This document shows positions 16,657 to 26,596 of a stretch of DNA of 64,000 nt, piece after piece. The stretch covers positions 1,240,001 to 1,304,000 of the forward strand of contig CAXXXL010000003.1 in assembly GCA_963666505.2 (NCBI GenBank), written 5' to 3'. Each line of letters starts with the position of its first letter. Position 1 is the first letter of the stretch. The DNA comes from JABGQS01 sp963666505. GTDB taxonomy: Bacteria; Bacillota; Clostridia; Christensenellales; SZUA-584. A program made the translations under genes and the position numbers. Below the pieces are notes generated by a model. That model did not search any database. It worked only from the letters and a program-made list of their open reading frames with translations, and had not been told where the DNA came from.

Positions 16657-16740
16657 TGGTGAAAAGCAAACCCAAGCGAAAGCTGGGGGCGCAAAGCATG
16701 AAGTCTAAGGTGAGTTTATCACTATGATGGTTCTGCCGCC
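16657..16740 (+). promoter_or_regulatory. cyclic-di-GMP-I (GEMM-I) riboswitch aptamer, second of two
   Basis: A second full aptamer with the same order: AAGCAAACCC, loop CGAAAG, GGGGGCGCAAAGC, GTCTAAGG, variable hairpin GTGAG...TCAC, ATGATGGTTCTGCCGCC. It is close to the first in sequence, so probably a duplication, but differs in both variable stems with pairing kept, which supports function for both. Confidence 0.85.
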
Positions 16741-16764
16741 TCATTACTTGAGCGCGGTTTTTGT
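16736..16764 (+). terminator. expression-platform terminator of riboswitch 2
   Basis: CCGC-CTCA pairs with TTGAG-C-GCGG around TTAC, followed by TTTTTG. It lies 39 bases before the start codon of the surface protein gene. Confidence 0.85.
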
Positions 16765-16802
16765 TTTAAAAACGGCAACCCATATAATGAAGGAGAAAGA
16801 TC

Positions 16803-19800
16803 ATGAAAGCAAAGAGATTATTAACGGTTCTGATGGTAGCTTTGATGCTGTTGACGTTATTGCCAACAAGTGCATTTGCATCGGTGAATTCTACTCAGAT
16901 AGATAAACCTGCACTAGAAGATGAAACTGGGGCAGACGGTGAACCAGCGCCAACGGATGAACTGGCACCGACGGAGGAGCCAGCGCCAACTGAGGAGCCA
17001 GCGCCAGCGCCAACGGAGGAGCCAGTGCCAACGGAGGAGCCAGTGCCAACGGAGGAGCCAGCGGCAATGGACGATCCGACACCTATATACACACAGAAAG
17101 AAATAGACGCTGCCTTAGCAGAATTGGAAGCAGCATATCCGACACTGGAATCACTGCTTTCAGCATATCCGACACTGGAATCGCTGCTTGCTGATTATCC
17201 GATGCTGGAGGGAGTTGTTACAGTTTACTTAGAACTAGAGCAGGAACCAAAACCGTTAGCGGAACCTGAATTTGAAGATCCAGATGGTCTTGGCGCTCCT
17301 GTATATGTTGGCGATGTTAAAAAGCCTGTAATTCCATCAAAGTCTTCAATGTCGGTGGAATCAGTTGGGCTGGTCGAAGCATATACAAGTTCTGTCAGCG
17401 CACCGGTATGGCCTGCGCAAGGTGCAGTATATGTTGATAAATCGGCTTCAGGTACCGGTACTCCAGGAGAATATCAGATAGATCTTGAAGTTTTTGGGAA
17501 GAACACAGAATCAACATCTGATATTGTTCTTGTTCTTGATGATTCGGGAAGCATGAGCGGAAGTAAGCTTATAGAGATGAAAGCAGCTGCTAATGCATTC
17601 GTTGACGGATTGATAGATGGCAGTGGCAATATTAGAATTTCCATTGTCACAATTAACGGTGGGCCTGGTACAGGGGTTCCGGGTGTTATTGCATCTTTTA
17701 CATCCAATGCAAGTACCCTTCATTCTGCAATAAACGGAATCAGCGCAAGTGGTGGTACAAACATCCAGGGCGGTTTTTATATCGCGCGTGGGCTTATAAA
17801 TGGAAGCTCAGCGGACAATAAGAGCGTTATACTTATGAGCGACGGCGATGCTACATACAGCTATGAGCCGGTTGTAGATTCTCCGGAATTAATAGGAGAA
17901 TATTGGAGTTGGGGAAGTTGGTCATGGATTGGTGAATGGGATCCAACAGAAAGCGAATATGATTCTGATTTTTTCCACAGCCCTAACGGATATAACTATG
18001 GAAATGTAACAGGTTCGGGCGGTTCTGCTAGCTACAACTATAATTATACTTATAAGGCTACATCGCCGGCATCAGGTAGGGAATATACATTTTCCGTTAC
18101 CAGAACGCTTAAGAATTCGATTGCAACGATAAACGAAGCCGACTATATGGCGAGCGATGTTAATATATATACGATCGGTTTTGATATATCCATTGCTGGC
18201 GGAGATGTGCTTGAGAGTTGCGCAACCGGCGGTCATTACTACGCGGCCGTTCCGGGAGACCTTTCGGGCGTCTTTAATGCAATAGGTTCTCAAATACTGT
18301 ATGCTGCAAAAGATGTCACGGTATCCGACCCAATGAGTGATTATGTAGACCTAGTAGTTGCGGACCCGGCCAACCCGAAATGGGCAATTGCTGGGACACC
18401 GGCAGCCTCAACGGCTGACGTAGTTGTGACATCGGGTACAGTTGCATTTGCATTTGTCAGTGGCAAATGGAGTATTACTTGGGATATACCTGCAATAGCG
18501 GAACAGTATGAAAATGACGGCTTTACTCCAAAAGGCGAAACGATAACCTATATGATAAGGGTAGACCTTGATACAACTGAACCAGGGCACTTATATCCGT
18601 CAAATAAAGATACTTATGTAACTTATACAGATGTATTCGGCGACCCTGCCGAAAAAGTGGCGTATGAGGATTGGAGTCCTGGTGATTTCACAATTCCTGC
18701 CGTAAGCGACGGAAACGGCTCGATCCAGGTAGTTTATTACAGGGTCAATTCTTTGGGACAGCCTGTAAACAGCCTGGGACAAGTTCAGCCGGGTATTTCT
18801 ACTGCTTATGTTATAGATACTTTCTTCCATGAAGAAGGAGGAAGCACAGCGTTAATCCTTCCGGGTGATTATACAGTTACTACTGATACTATTGCTACTG
18901 ATGGTGGAGGAGCGACATACTCTGCATACATTCCAGGCGCTTCACAAATTGTAAATCTTACATCAACGAATACGACTGAAACGATATACTTCGGTTTTAC
19001 AAAAGACCTTTTCACAATAACATTCGATCTTGCCGGTAAGGGCACAAGTTCGGATACACTTTTATTTTCAGATATTGAATCGGGAGCACCCTTCCCGGCT
19101 ACTCCTGCTGTTACTTCTAACGACGGATACAGCTTTACGGGTTGGTTGCCGAGTCTTTCATCACCACCGACTATTGTGACTCAGAGCCAAACTTATGTAG
19201 CTCAGTATGATTTAATAGAATATCCGATTACATACAATCTGGACGGAGGTATACAGGTCGATCCTATGCCTAACCCTTCTAGTTATACAGTAGAAACGCC
19301 GATGTTCACGCTGCATAATCCGACAAAAGAAGGCTATACGTTTGAAGGATGGGAAGGAACGGATATTACAGGAGCATCAACTATCGTAACTGTTTTTGAG
19401 GGTTCGACTGGTCCGAGAGCATATACGGCGACGTGGATTCCGAAGCAGTACCTAATTGATACAACGGTAACAAACGGTACGATAGATCCGGTCGATCCGA
19501 TGGTGAACCACGGAGCGAGCCAGACTATCACGTACAGCCCGAGCGCAAACCATCATCTGGTGAGCGTAATGGTGGACGATACCGATGTAACAGCGGGCAA
19601 CGAGACGAGCTACACGTTCACTAACGTGACAGAAGCTCACAAAATAGTAGTAACGTATGCTATAGACCAGTACCTAATTGATACAACGGTAACAAACGGT
19701 ACGATAGATCCGGTCGATCCGATGGTGAACCACGGAGCGAGCCAGACTATCACGTACAGCCCGAGCGCAAACCATCATCTGGTGAGCGTAATGGTGGACG

Positions 19801-22800
19801 ATACCGATGTAACAGCGGGCAACGAGACGAGCTACACGTTCACTAACGTGACAGAAGCTCACAAAATAGTAGTAACGTATGCTATAGACCAGTACCTAAT
19901 TGATACAACGGTAACAAACGGTACGATAGATCCGGTCGATCCGATGGTGAACCACGGAGCGAGCCAGACTATCACGTACAGCCCGAGCGCAAACCATCAT
20001 CTGGTGAGCGTAATGGTGGACGATACCGATGTAACAGCGGGCAACGAGACGAGCTACACGTTCACTAACGTGACAGAAGCTCACAAAATAGTAGTAACGT
20101 ATGCTATAGACCAGTACCTAATTGATACAACGGTAACAAACGGTACGATAGATCCGGTCGATCCGATGGTGAACCACGGAGCGAGCCAGACTATCACGTA
20201 CAGCCCGAGCGCAAACCATCATCTGGTGAGCGTAATGGTGGACGATACCGATGTAACAGCGGGCAACGAGACGAGCTACACGTTCACTAACGTGACAGAA
20301 GCTCACAAAATAGTAGTAACGTATGCTATAGACCAGTACCTAATTGATACAACGGTAACAAACGGTACGATAGATCCGGTCGATCCGATGGTGAACCACG
20401 GAGCGAGCCAGACTATCACGTACAGCCCGAGCGCAAACCATCATCTGGTGAGCGTAATGGTGGACGATACCGATGTAACAGCGGGCAACGAGACGAGCTA
20501 CACGTTCACTAACGTGACAGAAGCTCACAAAATAGTAGTAACGTATGCTATAGACCAGTACCTAATTGATACAACGGTAACAAACGGTACGATAGATCCG
20601 GTCGATCCGATGGTGAACCACGGAGCGAGCCAGACTATCACGTACAGCCCGAGCGCAAACCATCATCTGGTGAGCGTAATGGTGGACGATACCGATGTAA
20701 CAGCGGGCAACGAGACGAGCTACACGTTCACTAACGTGACAGAAGCTCACAAAATAGTAGTAACGTATGCTATAGACCAGTACCTAATTGATACAACGGT
20801 AACAAACGGTACGATAGATCCGGTCGATCCGATGGTGAACCACGGAGCGAGCCAGACTATCACGTACAGCCCGAGCGCAAACCATCATCTGGTGAGCGTA
20901 ATGGTGGACGATACCGATGTAACAGCGGGCAACGAGACGAGCTACACGTTCACTAACGTGACAGAAGCTCACAAAATAGTAGTAACGTATGCTATAGACC
21001 AGTACCTAATTGATACAACGGTAACAAACGGTACGATAGATCCGGTCGATCCGATGGTGAACCACGGAGCGAGCCAGACTATCACGTACAGCCCGAGCGC
21101 AAACCATCATCTGGTGAGCGTAATGGTGGACGATACCGATGTAACAGCGGGCAACGAGACGAGCTACACGTTCACTAACGTGACAGAAGCTCACAAAATA
21201 GTAGTAACGTATGCTATAGACCAGTACCTAATTGATACAACGGTAACAAACGGTACGATAGATCCGGTCGATCCGATGGTGAACCACGGAGCGAGCCAGA
21301 CTATCACGTACAGCCCGAGCGCAAACCATCATCTGGTGAGCGTAATGGTGGACGATACCGATGTAACAGCGGGCAACGAGACGAGCTACACGTTCACTAA
21401 CGTGACAGAAGCTCACAAAATAGTAGTAACGTATGCTATAGACCAGTACCTAATTGATACAACGGTAACAAACGGTACGATAGATCCGGTCGATCCGATG
21501 GTGAACCACGGAGCGAGCCAGACTATCACGTACAGCCCGAGCGCAAACCATCATCTGGTGAGCGTAATGGTGGACGATACCGATGTAACAGCGGGCAACG
21601 AGACGAGCTACACGTTCACTAACGTGACAGAAGCTCACAAAATAGTAGTAACGTATGCTATAGACCAGTACCTAATTGATACAACGGTAACAAACGGTAC
21701 GATAGATCCGGTCGATCCGATGGTGAACCACGGAGCGAGCCAGACTATCACGTACAGCCCGAGCGCAAACCATCATCTGGTGAGCGTAATGGTGGACGAT
21801 ACCGATGTAACAGCGGGCAACGAGACGAGCTACACGTTCACTAACGTGACAGAAGCTCACAAAATAGTAGTAACGTATGCTATAGACCAGTACCTAATTG
21901 ATACAACGGTAACAAACGGTACGATAGATCCGGTCGATCCGATGGTGAACCACGGAGCGAGCCAGACTATCACGTACAGCCCGAGCGCAAACCATCATCT
22001 GGTGAGCGTAATGGTGGACGATACCGATGTAACAGCGGGCAACGAGACGAGCTACACGTTCACTAACGTGACAGAAGCTCACAAAATAGTAGTAACGTAT
22101 GCTATAGACCAGTACCTAATTGATACAACGGTAACAAACGGTACGATAGATCCGGTCGATCCGATGGTGAACCACGGAGCGAGCCAGACTATCACGTACA
22201 GCCCGAGCGCAAACCATCATCTGGTGAGCGTAATGGTGGACGATACCGATGTAACAGCGGGCAACGAGACGAGCTACACGTTCACTAACGTGACAGAAGC
22301 TCACAAAATAGTAGTAACGTATGCTATAGACCAGTACCTAATTGATACAACGGTAACAAACGGTACGATAGATCCGGTCGATCCGATGGTGAACCACGGA
22401 GCGAGCCAGACTATCACGTACAGCCCGAGCGCAAACCATCATCTGGTGAGCGTAATGGTGGACGATACCGATGTAACAGCGGGCAACGAGACGAGCTACA
22501 CGTTCACTAACGTGACAGAAGCTCACAAAATAGTAGTAACGTATGCTATAGATAGATATATGCTTACGTTTAATAACGGTTATGGCGGTATCATTTCGAG
22601 TGAGATGGTAGCTGTTGGCTCGACGATAGCCTACCCGATAAATCCGACAAGAACTGGTTACAAATTTGATGACTGGGACAGCAATATAACGTCAATGCCT
22701 GAACATAATGTTACGATAACAGCATTATGGACAGCTAACACGTACACAGTCACCTACGACATAAACACAGGTGACGCAGGAACAACAGCTGACAGCACAC

Positions 22801-25316
22801 ACGTATATGACATAGCCAAGGATCTGACGACTAACGGATACACCAAGACCGGATACACGTTTGCTGGATGGGCAACAACTTCTGGCGGATTAGTGGCGTA
22901 TACCGATGGACAGAGCATACTTAATCTAAGTGCGGTTGACGGTGACACAGTAACGCTGTACGCAGTATGGACGGCTAACACGTACACCGTAACGTACGAG
23001 CCAAACGCTGCGTTAGCAACAGGAAGTATGGCTGACAGCACACACGTATATGACATAGCCAAGGATCTGACGACTAACGGATACACCAAGACCGGATACA
23101 CGTTTGCTGGATGGGCAACAACTTCTGGCGGATTAGTGGCGTATACCGATGGACAGAGCGTACTTAATCTAAGTGCGTTTGACGGTGACACAGTAACGCT
23201 GTACGCAGTATGGACGGCTAACACGTATACAGTCACCTACGACATAAACACAGGTGACTCAGGGACAACAGTTGACAGCACACACGTATATGACATAGCC
23301 AAGGATCTGACGACTAACGGATACACCAAGACCGGATACACGTTTGCTGGATGGGCAACAACTTCTGGCGGATTAGTGGCGTATACCGATGGACAGAGCA
23401 TACTTAATCTAAGTGCGGTTGACGGTGACACAGTAACGCTGTACGCAGTATGGACGGCTAACACGTACACCGTAACGTACGAGCCAAACGCTGCGTTAGC
23501 AACAGGAAGTATGGCTGACAGCACACACGTATATGACATAGCCAAGGATCTGACGACTAACGGATACACCAAGACCGGATACACGTTTGCTGGATGGGCA
23601 ACAACTTCTGGCGGATTAGTGGCGTATACCGATGGACAGAGCGTACTTAATCTAAGTGCGTTTGACGGTGACACAGTAACGCTGTACGCAGTATGGACGG
23701 CTAACACGTATACAGTCACCTACGACATAAACACAGGTGACTCAGGGACAACAGTTGACAGCACACACGTATATGACATAGCCAAGGATCTGACGACTAA
23801 CGGATACACCAAGACCGGATACACGTTTGCTGGATGGGCAACAACTTCTGGCGGATTAGTGGTATACACCGACGAAGAGAGTGTAGTTAATCTAAGTGCT
23901 ATCGATGGTGATATAGTAGAGCTGTTCGCAGTATGGGAACCGACAGTATACAATATAACCTATGACCTTGACGGCGGAACGAACGATCCGACTAACCCAA
24001 CAACGTACACGATAGAAAGTCCGCGGATAACACTGGCAGCTCCGACAAGGGCAGGCTATGACTTCACAGGATGGACACCTTCAGATAACATACCGGCAGG
24101 CTCAACGGGTGACAAAGAGTTCACTGCAACATGGACACCGACAGTATACAACATCACCTATGTGATGAACGGCGGAACAAACAACCCGGCAAACCCGGCA
24201 ACGTACACGGTAGAAAGCCCGCTGATAACGCTGGCAGCTCCGGCAAGAGCAAACTACGGGTTCACAGGCTGGACACCGGCAGGAACGATACCGGCAGGCT
24301 CAATGGGAGACCTGACATTCACGGCAGGATGGGCGCTAAATACATACACGGTAACGTTCATCGACTTTGACGGAACGGTACTCGGGACTGATACGGTAGG
24401 CTACGGCGGAGACGCAGATGCTCCGGCAGATCCGGAACGTGAAGGATACAACTTCACCGGATGGGATACAGACTATACGAACGTAACAGCAGACCTGACA
24501 GTACAGGCGCTGTACGAACAGATAACATTCACGGTAACGTTCATCGACTTTGACGGAACGGTGCTTGGAGCAGAGACAGTTGCCTACGGCGGAGACGCAA
24601 CGGCGCCGGCAGATCCGGAGCGTGAAGGATACGGCTTCACCGGATGGGATACAGACTTTACAAATGTAACAGGTGACCTGACAGTACAGGCGCTGTACCA
24701 GATCAACGTCTACACAGTAACATTCGTAGACCATGACGGTACGGTGATAGAAGAACAGCAGATAGAGTGGGGAAGCGACGCAACAGCGCCGACAGACCCG
24801 GCATGGGATGAGCATACGTTCACCGGATGGGATACAGACTTCACAAACGTGACGAGTGATCTTACGGTAACTGCGCAGTACACAGAGACGATACCCGAAG
24901 AAGAAGGACCGGCAGCCGGCCCGAACAACAACTGGCTGTGGTGGTTACTGCTGATACCGGGCATCGGGCTGATAATACTCTTGCTGGCATTCTGGCTGAG
25001 GATAGTACCGATAGTTGAAAAGCTCACGAAGAACCCGGATGGCACAATGAGCATCCAGTGGGGATACGAGAACCGCAAGGGCAGGAAGATCGAGTTTGAC
25101 GATGAAAACGACTCGGTACTGAGCGCACTGGCAGGCAGCATAATAAGCAGCACGCTGGTCAGACCGGCTGACGGAGACATGACAGTACCGCCGGTCAAGT
25201 TTGAAAAGGGCAGAGTAGAGAACGTGTTTGTGACAGTAGCAAGTGCTGACGCGAAAGTCGAATGGAAGATCAGAAGCCGCAAAGCGACAGCTGATATAAC
25301 AAAAGAAGACAAGTAA
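16803..25316 (+). CDS. giant VWA-domain, repeat-rich membrane-anchored surface adhesin
   Basis: 2837 residues from ATG 16803 with AAGGAG seven bases upstream. In order: signal peptide (LLTVLMVALMLLTLLPTSAFA-type, to about 26); Pro/Thr/Glu tract with repeated PAPTEEP (about 45-95); VWA domain (about 237-490) with MIDAS motif DDSGSMSG; beta-sandwich regions; InlB/Listeria-Bacteroides-type repeats (FTGW, WTANTYTVTY); 14 copies of a 74-residue unit (about 882-1917); five copies of an 80-residue unit (about 1978-2380); more FTGW repeats; one membrane helix (about 2709-2735) and a cytoplasmic tail of about 100 residues. There is no LPxTG sorting motif. Control by tandem c-di-GMP riboswitches fits adhesion or biofilm. 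The base composition is richer in GC than its element neighbours. Confidence 0.92.
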   Translation: MKAKRLLTVLMVALMLLTLLPTSAFASVNSTQIDKPALEDETGADGEPAPTDELAPTEEPAPTEEPAPAPTEEPVPTEEPVPTEEPAAMDDPTPIYTQKEIDAALAELEAAYPTLESLLSAYPTLESLLADYPMLEGVVTVYLELEQEPKPLAEPEFEDPDGLGAPVYVGDVKKPVIPSKSSMSVESVGLVEAYTSSVSAPVWPAQGAVYVDKSASGTGTPGEYQIDLEVFGKNTESTSDIVLVLDDSGSMSGSKLIEMKAAANAFVDGLIDGSGNIRISIVTINGGPGTGVPGVIASFTSNASTLHSAINGISASGGTNIQGGFYIARGLINGSSADNKSVILMSDGDATYSYEPVVDSPELIGEYWSWGSWSWIGEWDPTESEYDSDFFHSPNGYNYGNVTGSGGSASYNYNYTYKATSPASGREYTFSVTRTLKNSIATINEADYMASDVNIYTIGFDISIAGGDVLESCATGGHYYAAVPGDLSGVFNAIGSQILYAAKDVTVSDPMSDYVDLVVADPANPKWAIAGTPAASTADVVVTSGTVAFAFVSGKWSITWDIPAIAEQYENDGFTPKGETITYMIRVDLDTTEPGHLYPSNKDTYVTYTDVFGDPAEKVAYEDWSPGDFTIPAVSDGNGSIQVVYYRVNSLGQPVNSLGQVQPGISTAYVIDTFFHEEGGSTALILPGDYTVTTDTIATDGGGATYSAYIPGASQIVNLTSTNTTETIYFGFTKDLFTITFDLAGKGTSSDTLLFSDIESGAPFPATPAVTSNDGYSFTGWLPSLSSPPTIVTQSQTYVAQYDLIEYPITYNLDGGIQVDPMPNPSSYTVETPMFTLHNPTKEGYTFEGWEGTDITGASTIVTVFEGSTGPRAYTATWIPKQYLIDTTVTNGTIDPVDPMVNHGASQTITYSPSANHHLVSVMVDDTDVTAGNETSYTFTNVTEAHKIVVTYAIDQYLIDTTVTNGTIDPVDPMVNHGASQTITYSPSANHHLVSVMVDDTDVTAGNETSYTFTNVTEAHKIVVTYAIDQYLIDTTVTNGTIDPVDPMVNHGASQTITYSPSANHHLVSVMVDDTDVTAGNETSYTFTNVTEAHKIVVTYAIDQYLIDTTVTNGTIDPVDPMVNHGASQTITYSPSANHHLVSVMVDDTDVTAGNETSYTFTNVTEAHKIVVTYAIDQYLIDTTVTNGTIDPVDPMVNHGASQTITYSPSANHHLVSVMVDDTDVTAGNETSYTFTNVTEAHKIVVTYAIDQYLIDTTVTNGTIDPVDPMVNHGASQTITYSPSANHHLVSVMVDDTDVTAGNETSYTFTNVTEAHKIVVTYAIDQYLIDTTVTNGTIDPVDPMVNHGASQTITYSPSANHHLVSVMVDDTDVTAGNETSYTFTNVTEAHKIVVTYAIDQYLIDTTVTNGTIDPVDPMVNHGASQTITYSPSANHHLVSVMVDDTDVTAGNETSYTFTNVTEAHKIVVTYAIDQYLIDTTVTNGTIDPVDPMVNHGASQTITYSPSANHHLVSVMVDDTDVTAGNETSYTFTNVTEAHKIVVTYAIDQYLIDTTVTNGTIDPVDPMVNHGASQTITYSPSANHHLVSVMVDDTDVTAGNETSYTFTNVTEAHKIVVTYAIDQYLIDTTVTNGTIDPVDPMVNHGASQTITYSPSANHHLVSVMVDDTDVTAGNETSYTFTNVTEAHKIVVTYAIDQYLIDTTVTNGTIDPVDPMVNHGASQTITYSPSANHHLVSVMVDDTDVTAGNETSYTFTNVTEAHKIVVTYAIDQYLIDTTVTNGTIDPVDPMVNHGASQTITYSPSANHHLVSVMVDDTDVTAGNETSYTFTNVTEAHKIVVTYAIDQYLIDTTVTNGTIDPVDPMVNHGASQTITYSPSANHHLVSVMVDDTDVTAGNETSYTFTNVTEAHKIVVTYAIDRYMLTFNNGYGGIISSEMVAVGSTIAYPINPTRTGYKFDDWDSNITSMPEHNVTITALWTANTYTVTYDINTGDAGTTADSTHVYDIAKDLTTNGYTKTGYTFAGWATTSGGLVAYTDGQSILNLSAVDGDTVTLYAVWTANTYTVTYEPNAALATGSMADSTHVYDIAKDLTTNGYTKTGYTFAGWATTSGGLVAYTDGQSVLNLSAFDGDTVTLYAVWTANTYTVTYDINTGDSGTTVDSTHVYDIAKDLTTNGYTKTGYTFAGWATTSGGLVAYTDGQSILNLSAVDGDTVTLYAVWTANTYTVTYEPNAALATGSMADSTHVYDIAKDLTTNGYTKTGYTFAGWATTSGGLVAYTDGQSVLNLSAFDGDTVTLYAVWTANTYTVTYDINTGDSGTTVDSTHVYDIAKDLTTNGYTKTGYTFAGWATTSGGLVVYTDEESVVNLSAIDGDIVELFAVWEPTVYNITYDLDGGTNDPTNPTTYTIESPRITLAAPTRAGYDFTGWTPSDNIPAGSTGDKEFTATWTPTVYNITYVMNGGTNNPANPATYTVESPLITLAAPARANYGFTGWTPAGTIPAGSMGDLTFTAGWALNTYTVTFIDFDGTVLGTDTVGYGGDADAPADPEREGYNFTGWDTDYTNVTADLTVQALYEQITFTVTFIDFDGTVLGAETVAYGGDATAPADPEREGYGFTGWDTDFTNVTGDLTVQALYQINVYTVTFVDHDGTVIEEQQIEWGSDATAPTDPAWDEHTFTGWDTDFTNVTSDLTVTAQYTETIPEEEGPAAGPNNNWLWWLLLIPGIGLIILLLAFWLRIVPIVEKLTKNPDGTMSIQWGYENRKGRKIEFDDENDSVLSALAGSIISSTLVRPADGDMTVPPVKFEKGRVENVFVTVASADAKVEWKIRSRKATADITKEDK
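19446..22553 (+). repeat. 14 tandem copies of a 222-bp coding repeat
   Basis: Units begin with the codons for QYLIDTTVTNGTIDPVDPM and end with HKIVVTYAID; starts are exactly 222 bp apart from 19446 to 22332. All 14 look identical at protein level and, where compared by eye, at DNA level including third positions. Repeated 62-residue minus-strand frames every 222 bp are shadows of this array. Confidence 0.95.
22738..23940 (+). repeat. five tandem 80-residue repeats with a 483-bp higher-order period
   Basis: Units start NTYTVTYDINTGD or NTYTVTYEPNAAL alternately and share YDIAKDLTTNGYTKTGYTF and AGWATTSGGLV. Two alternating types make a 483-bp double unit that occurs twice, followed by one further diverged unit (VVYTDEESVVNL). 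These are InlB-type (Flg_new/List_Bact) repeats. Confidence 0.9.
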
Positions 25317-25344
25317 CAAAACAGCAGCAAACGATTAGTGATTG

Positions 25345-25384
25345 CAGCGCCCGGAGCAGTAAATGCCCCGGGCGCTGTTGTTAT
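25345..25384 (+). terminator. terminator of the giant surface protein gene
   Basis: CAGCGCCCGG pairs perfectly with CCGGGCGCTG across a 13-base loop, followed by TTGTTATT. Confidence 0.8.
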
Positions 25385-25454
25385 TATGGGCTTTAGCCAG
25401 TTGAGCATGAAGCGAGTTTCTCAAAAGAGAAACGAGCGATGCGAAACAAAAAAC

Positions 25455-25657
25455 CACCCGCTATGCGGGTGAGGGATAAAAGTTATACAAAAAGTCACCA
25501 GACCAGTAATATAGGGATGTTCAAGTCTCTATATCAAGAAAGGGAAGGTGACTTAATGGCGAATAAAGAACATAGTTTGGCACATACGAAATGGATGTGC
25601 AAGTATCACATAGTCTTTATCACTATAAACGCCACTTCTATTCTCGAGCAATTTTAA
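25455..25657 (+). mobile_element. IS200/IS605-family remnant (left end and start of tnpA)
   Basis: The hairpin CACCCGC-TAT-GCGGGTG at 25455-25471 fits the subterminal hairpin of IS200 elements. From ATG 25556 (GGGAAGGTGA upstream) the frame reads MANKEHSLAHTKWMCKYHIV, the start of an IS200 Y1 transposase, then leaves the family within about 25 residues and stops at 25657. The catalytic His and Tyr parts are absent, so the gene is dead. It sits just behind the giant gene. Confidence 0.65.
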
Positions 25658-25996
25658 GCTGCCATAAATAGCATTAGCTATGGATAATACTAGAAGTTAT
25701 AGTAAGAGTAATGGACGATCAAAATGCGAAAATGTGAAGAACACAAAGAAGATAAGTTTTATGATATAACTCAGATCATCCGCTGGTGTTTCTCTTCATA
25801 ACTGACCCAATCCGTCATTTCTGATAGTCTCGAGAAGACCCAATCACCATACCTTTTAAGAGATTTTATCCGTACCCAATAATATTGCAGAGCTGCAAGT
25901 TATCCTTCTCAAAAGCTACTTTTTCATTGATAGAACATCACAAGAGGAGATGTTTTTTTCGTATTCCTTTATAATAAAGTTATAAAGAGGTATGCG
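25658..25996. other. gene-free stretch upstream of the terminase-like gene
   Basis: No coding frame seen. It includes a terminator at 25934-25959 and a -10-like TATAAT near 25971 that may serve the gene at 25997. Confidence 0.5.
25934..25959 (+). terminator. intrinsic terminator
   Basis: AACATC and GATGTT pair around ACAAGAGGA and end in a T run. No intact gene precedes it; it may belong to the lost IS200 part or an unseen RNA. Confidence 0.65.
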
Positions 25997-26596
25997 ATGC
26001 AAAAGACAAACTGGGAACCGATAAAAACTGAATACGTTACGACTCGCACAACTTACAAAGAGTTAGCTGTGAAACATAATGTTCCGTTTAATACCGTAAA
26101 ACAACTCGGCCGCAAATATAAATGGGGAGTAGCGCGAAAAGAGTATAGCGAAAATGTTGCGAAAAAGATACTCCAAAAAACATCCGAAAACGAGGCAATT
26201 CATATAGCTAACCAGATTAAAAACCTTCAAGCCACGGCGGATAATCTTTCTGCAATGTTAGCGTTGGCTTGTCAGGATACAGGGATGTACAAAAGACATC
26301 TTGTTCGTGTTGCAGAGTCGCAAAACTATGAAGGTGATCCTGAGTCTAAGGTATCGTATGTTTTGAAAGAGTTCGATATTGCGAATACAAAATTGTTAAA
26401 AGATCTGTCAGTAGTGCTCTTAAACATAACGGCGGCAGTTCGAAATCTTTATGGGATACCGACTAAAAAAGAACAGATGGAAATGGATTTAGCGGCTCAG
26501 AGGTTAGAGATGGATAAACGAAAGCTTGATTATGATGAAGGGGCAAGTGAGATAGTGGTTAAGTTTGAGGATGGCATAGCAGAGTTAGCGGAATAG
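25997..26596 (+). CDS. terminase small-subunit-like protein
   Basis: 199 residues from ATG 25997 with AGAGG close upstream. The N-terminus (WEPIKTEYVTTRTTYKELAV, then VPFNTVKQLGRKYKWG) is the helix-turn-helix seen in phage terminase small subunits and related phage DNA-binding proteins; the C-terminus has VRNLYGIPTKKEQ and an acidic tail (EIVVKFEDGIAELAE), also typical. It would recognise packaging DNA. No large terminase, portal or capsid gene is nearby, as in phage satellites that redirect a helper phage's packaging. The family assignment rests on pattern recognition only. Confidence 0.6.
   Translation: MQKTNWEPIKTEYVTTRTTYKELAVKHNVPFNTVKQLGRKYKWGVARKEYSENVAKKILQKTSENEAIHIANQIKNLQATADNLSAMLALACQDTGMYKRHLVRVAESQNYEGDPESKVSYVLKEFDIANTKLLKDLSVVLLNITAAVRNLYGIPTKKEQMEMDLAAQRLEMDKRKLDYDEGASEIVVKFEDGIAELAE

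Noticed and set aside
19334..22526. Fourteen identical 62-residue minus-strand frames
   Set aside because: They recur every 222 bp with the plus-strand repeat, have no binding sites and are antisense shadows.
19446..22553. Regular 222-bp repeats that could suggest a CRISPR array or satellite DNA
   Set aside because: The repeats are far longer than CRISPR repeats, have no spacers and keep one open reading frame throughout; they are coding.
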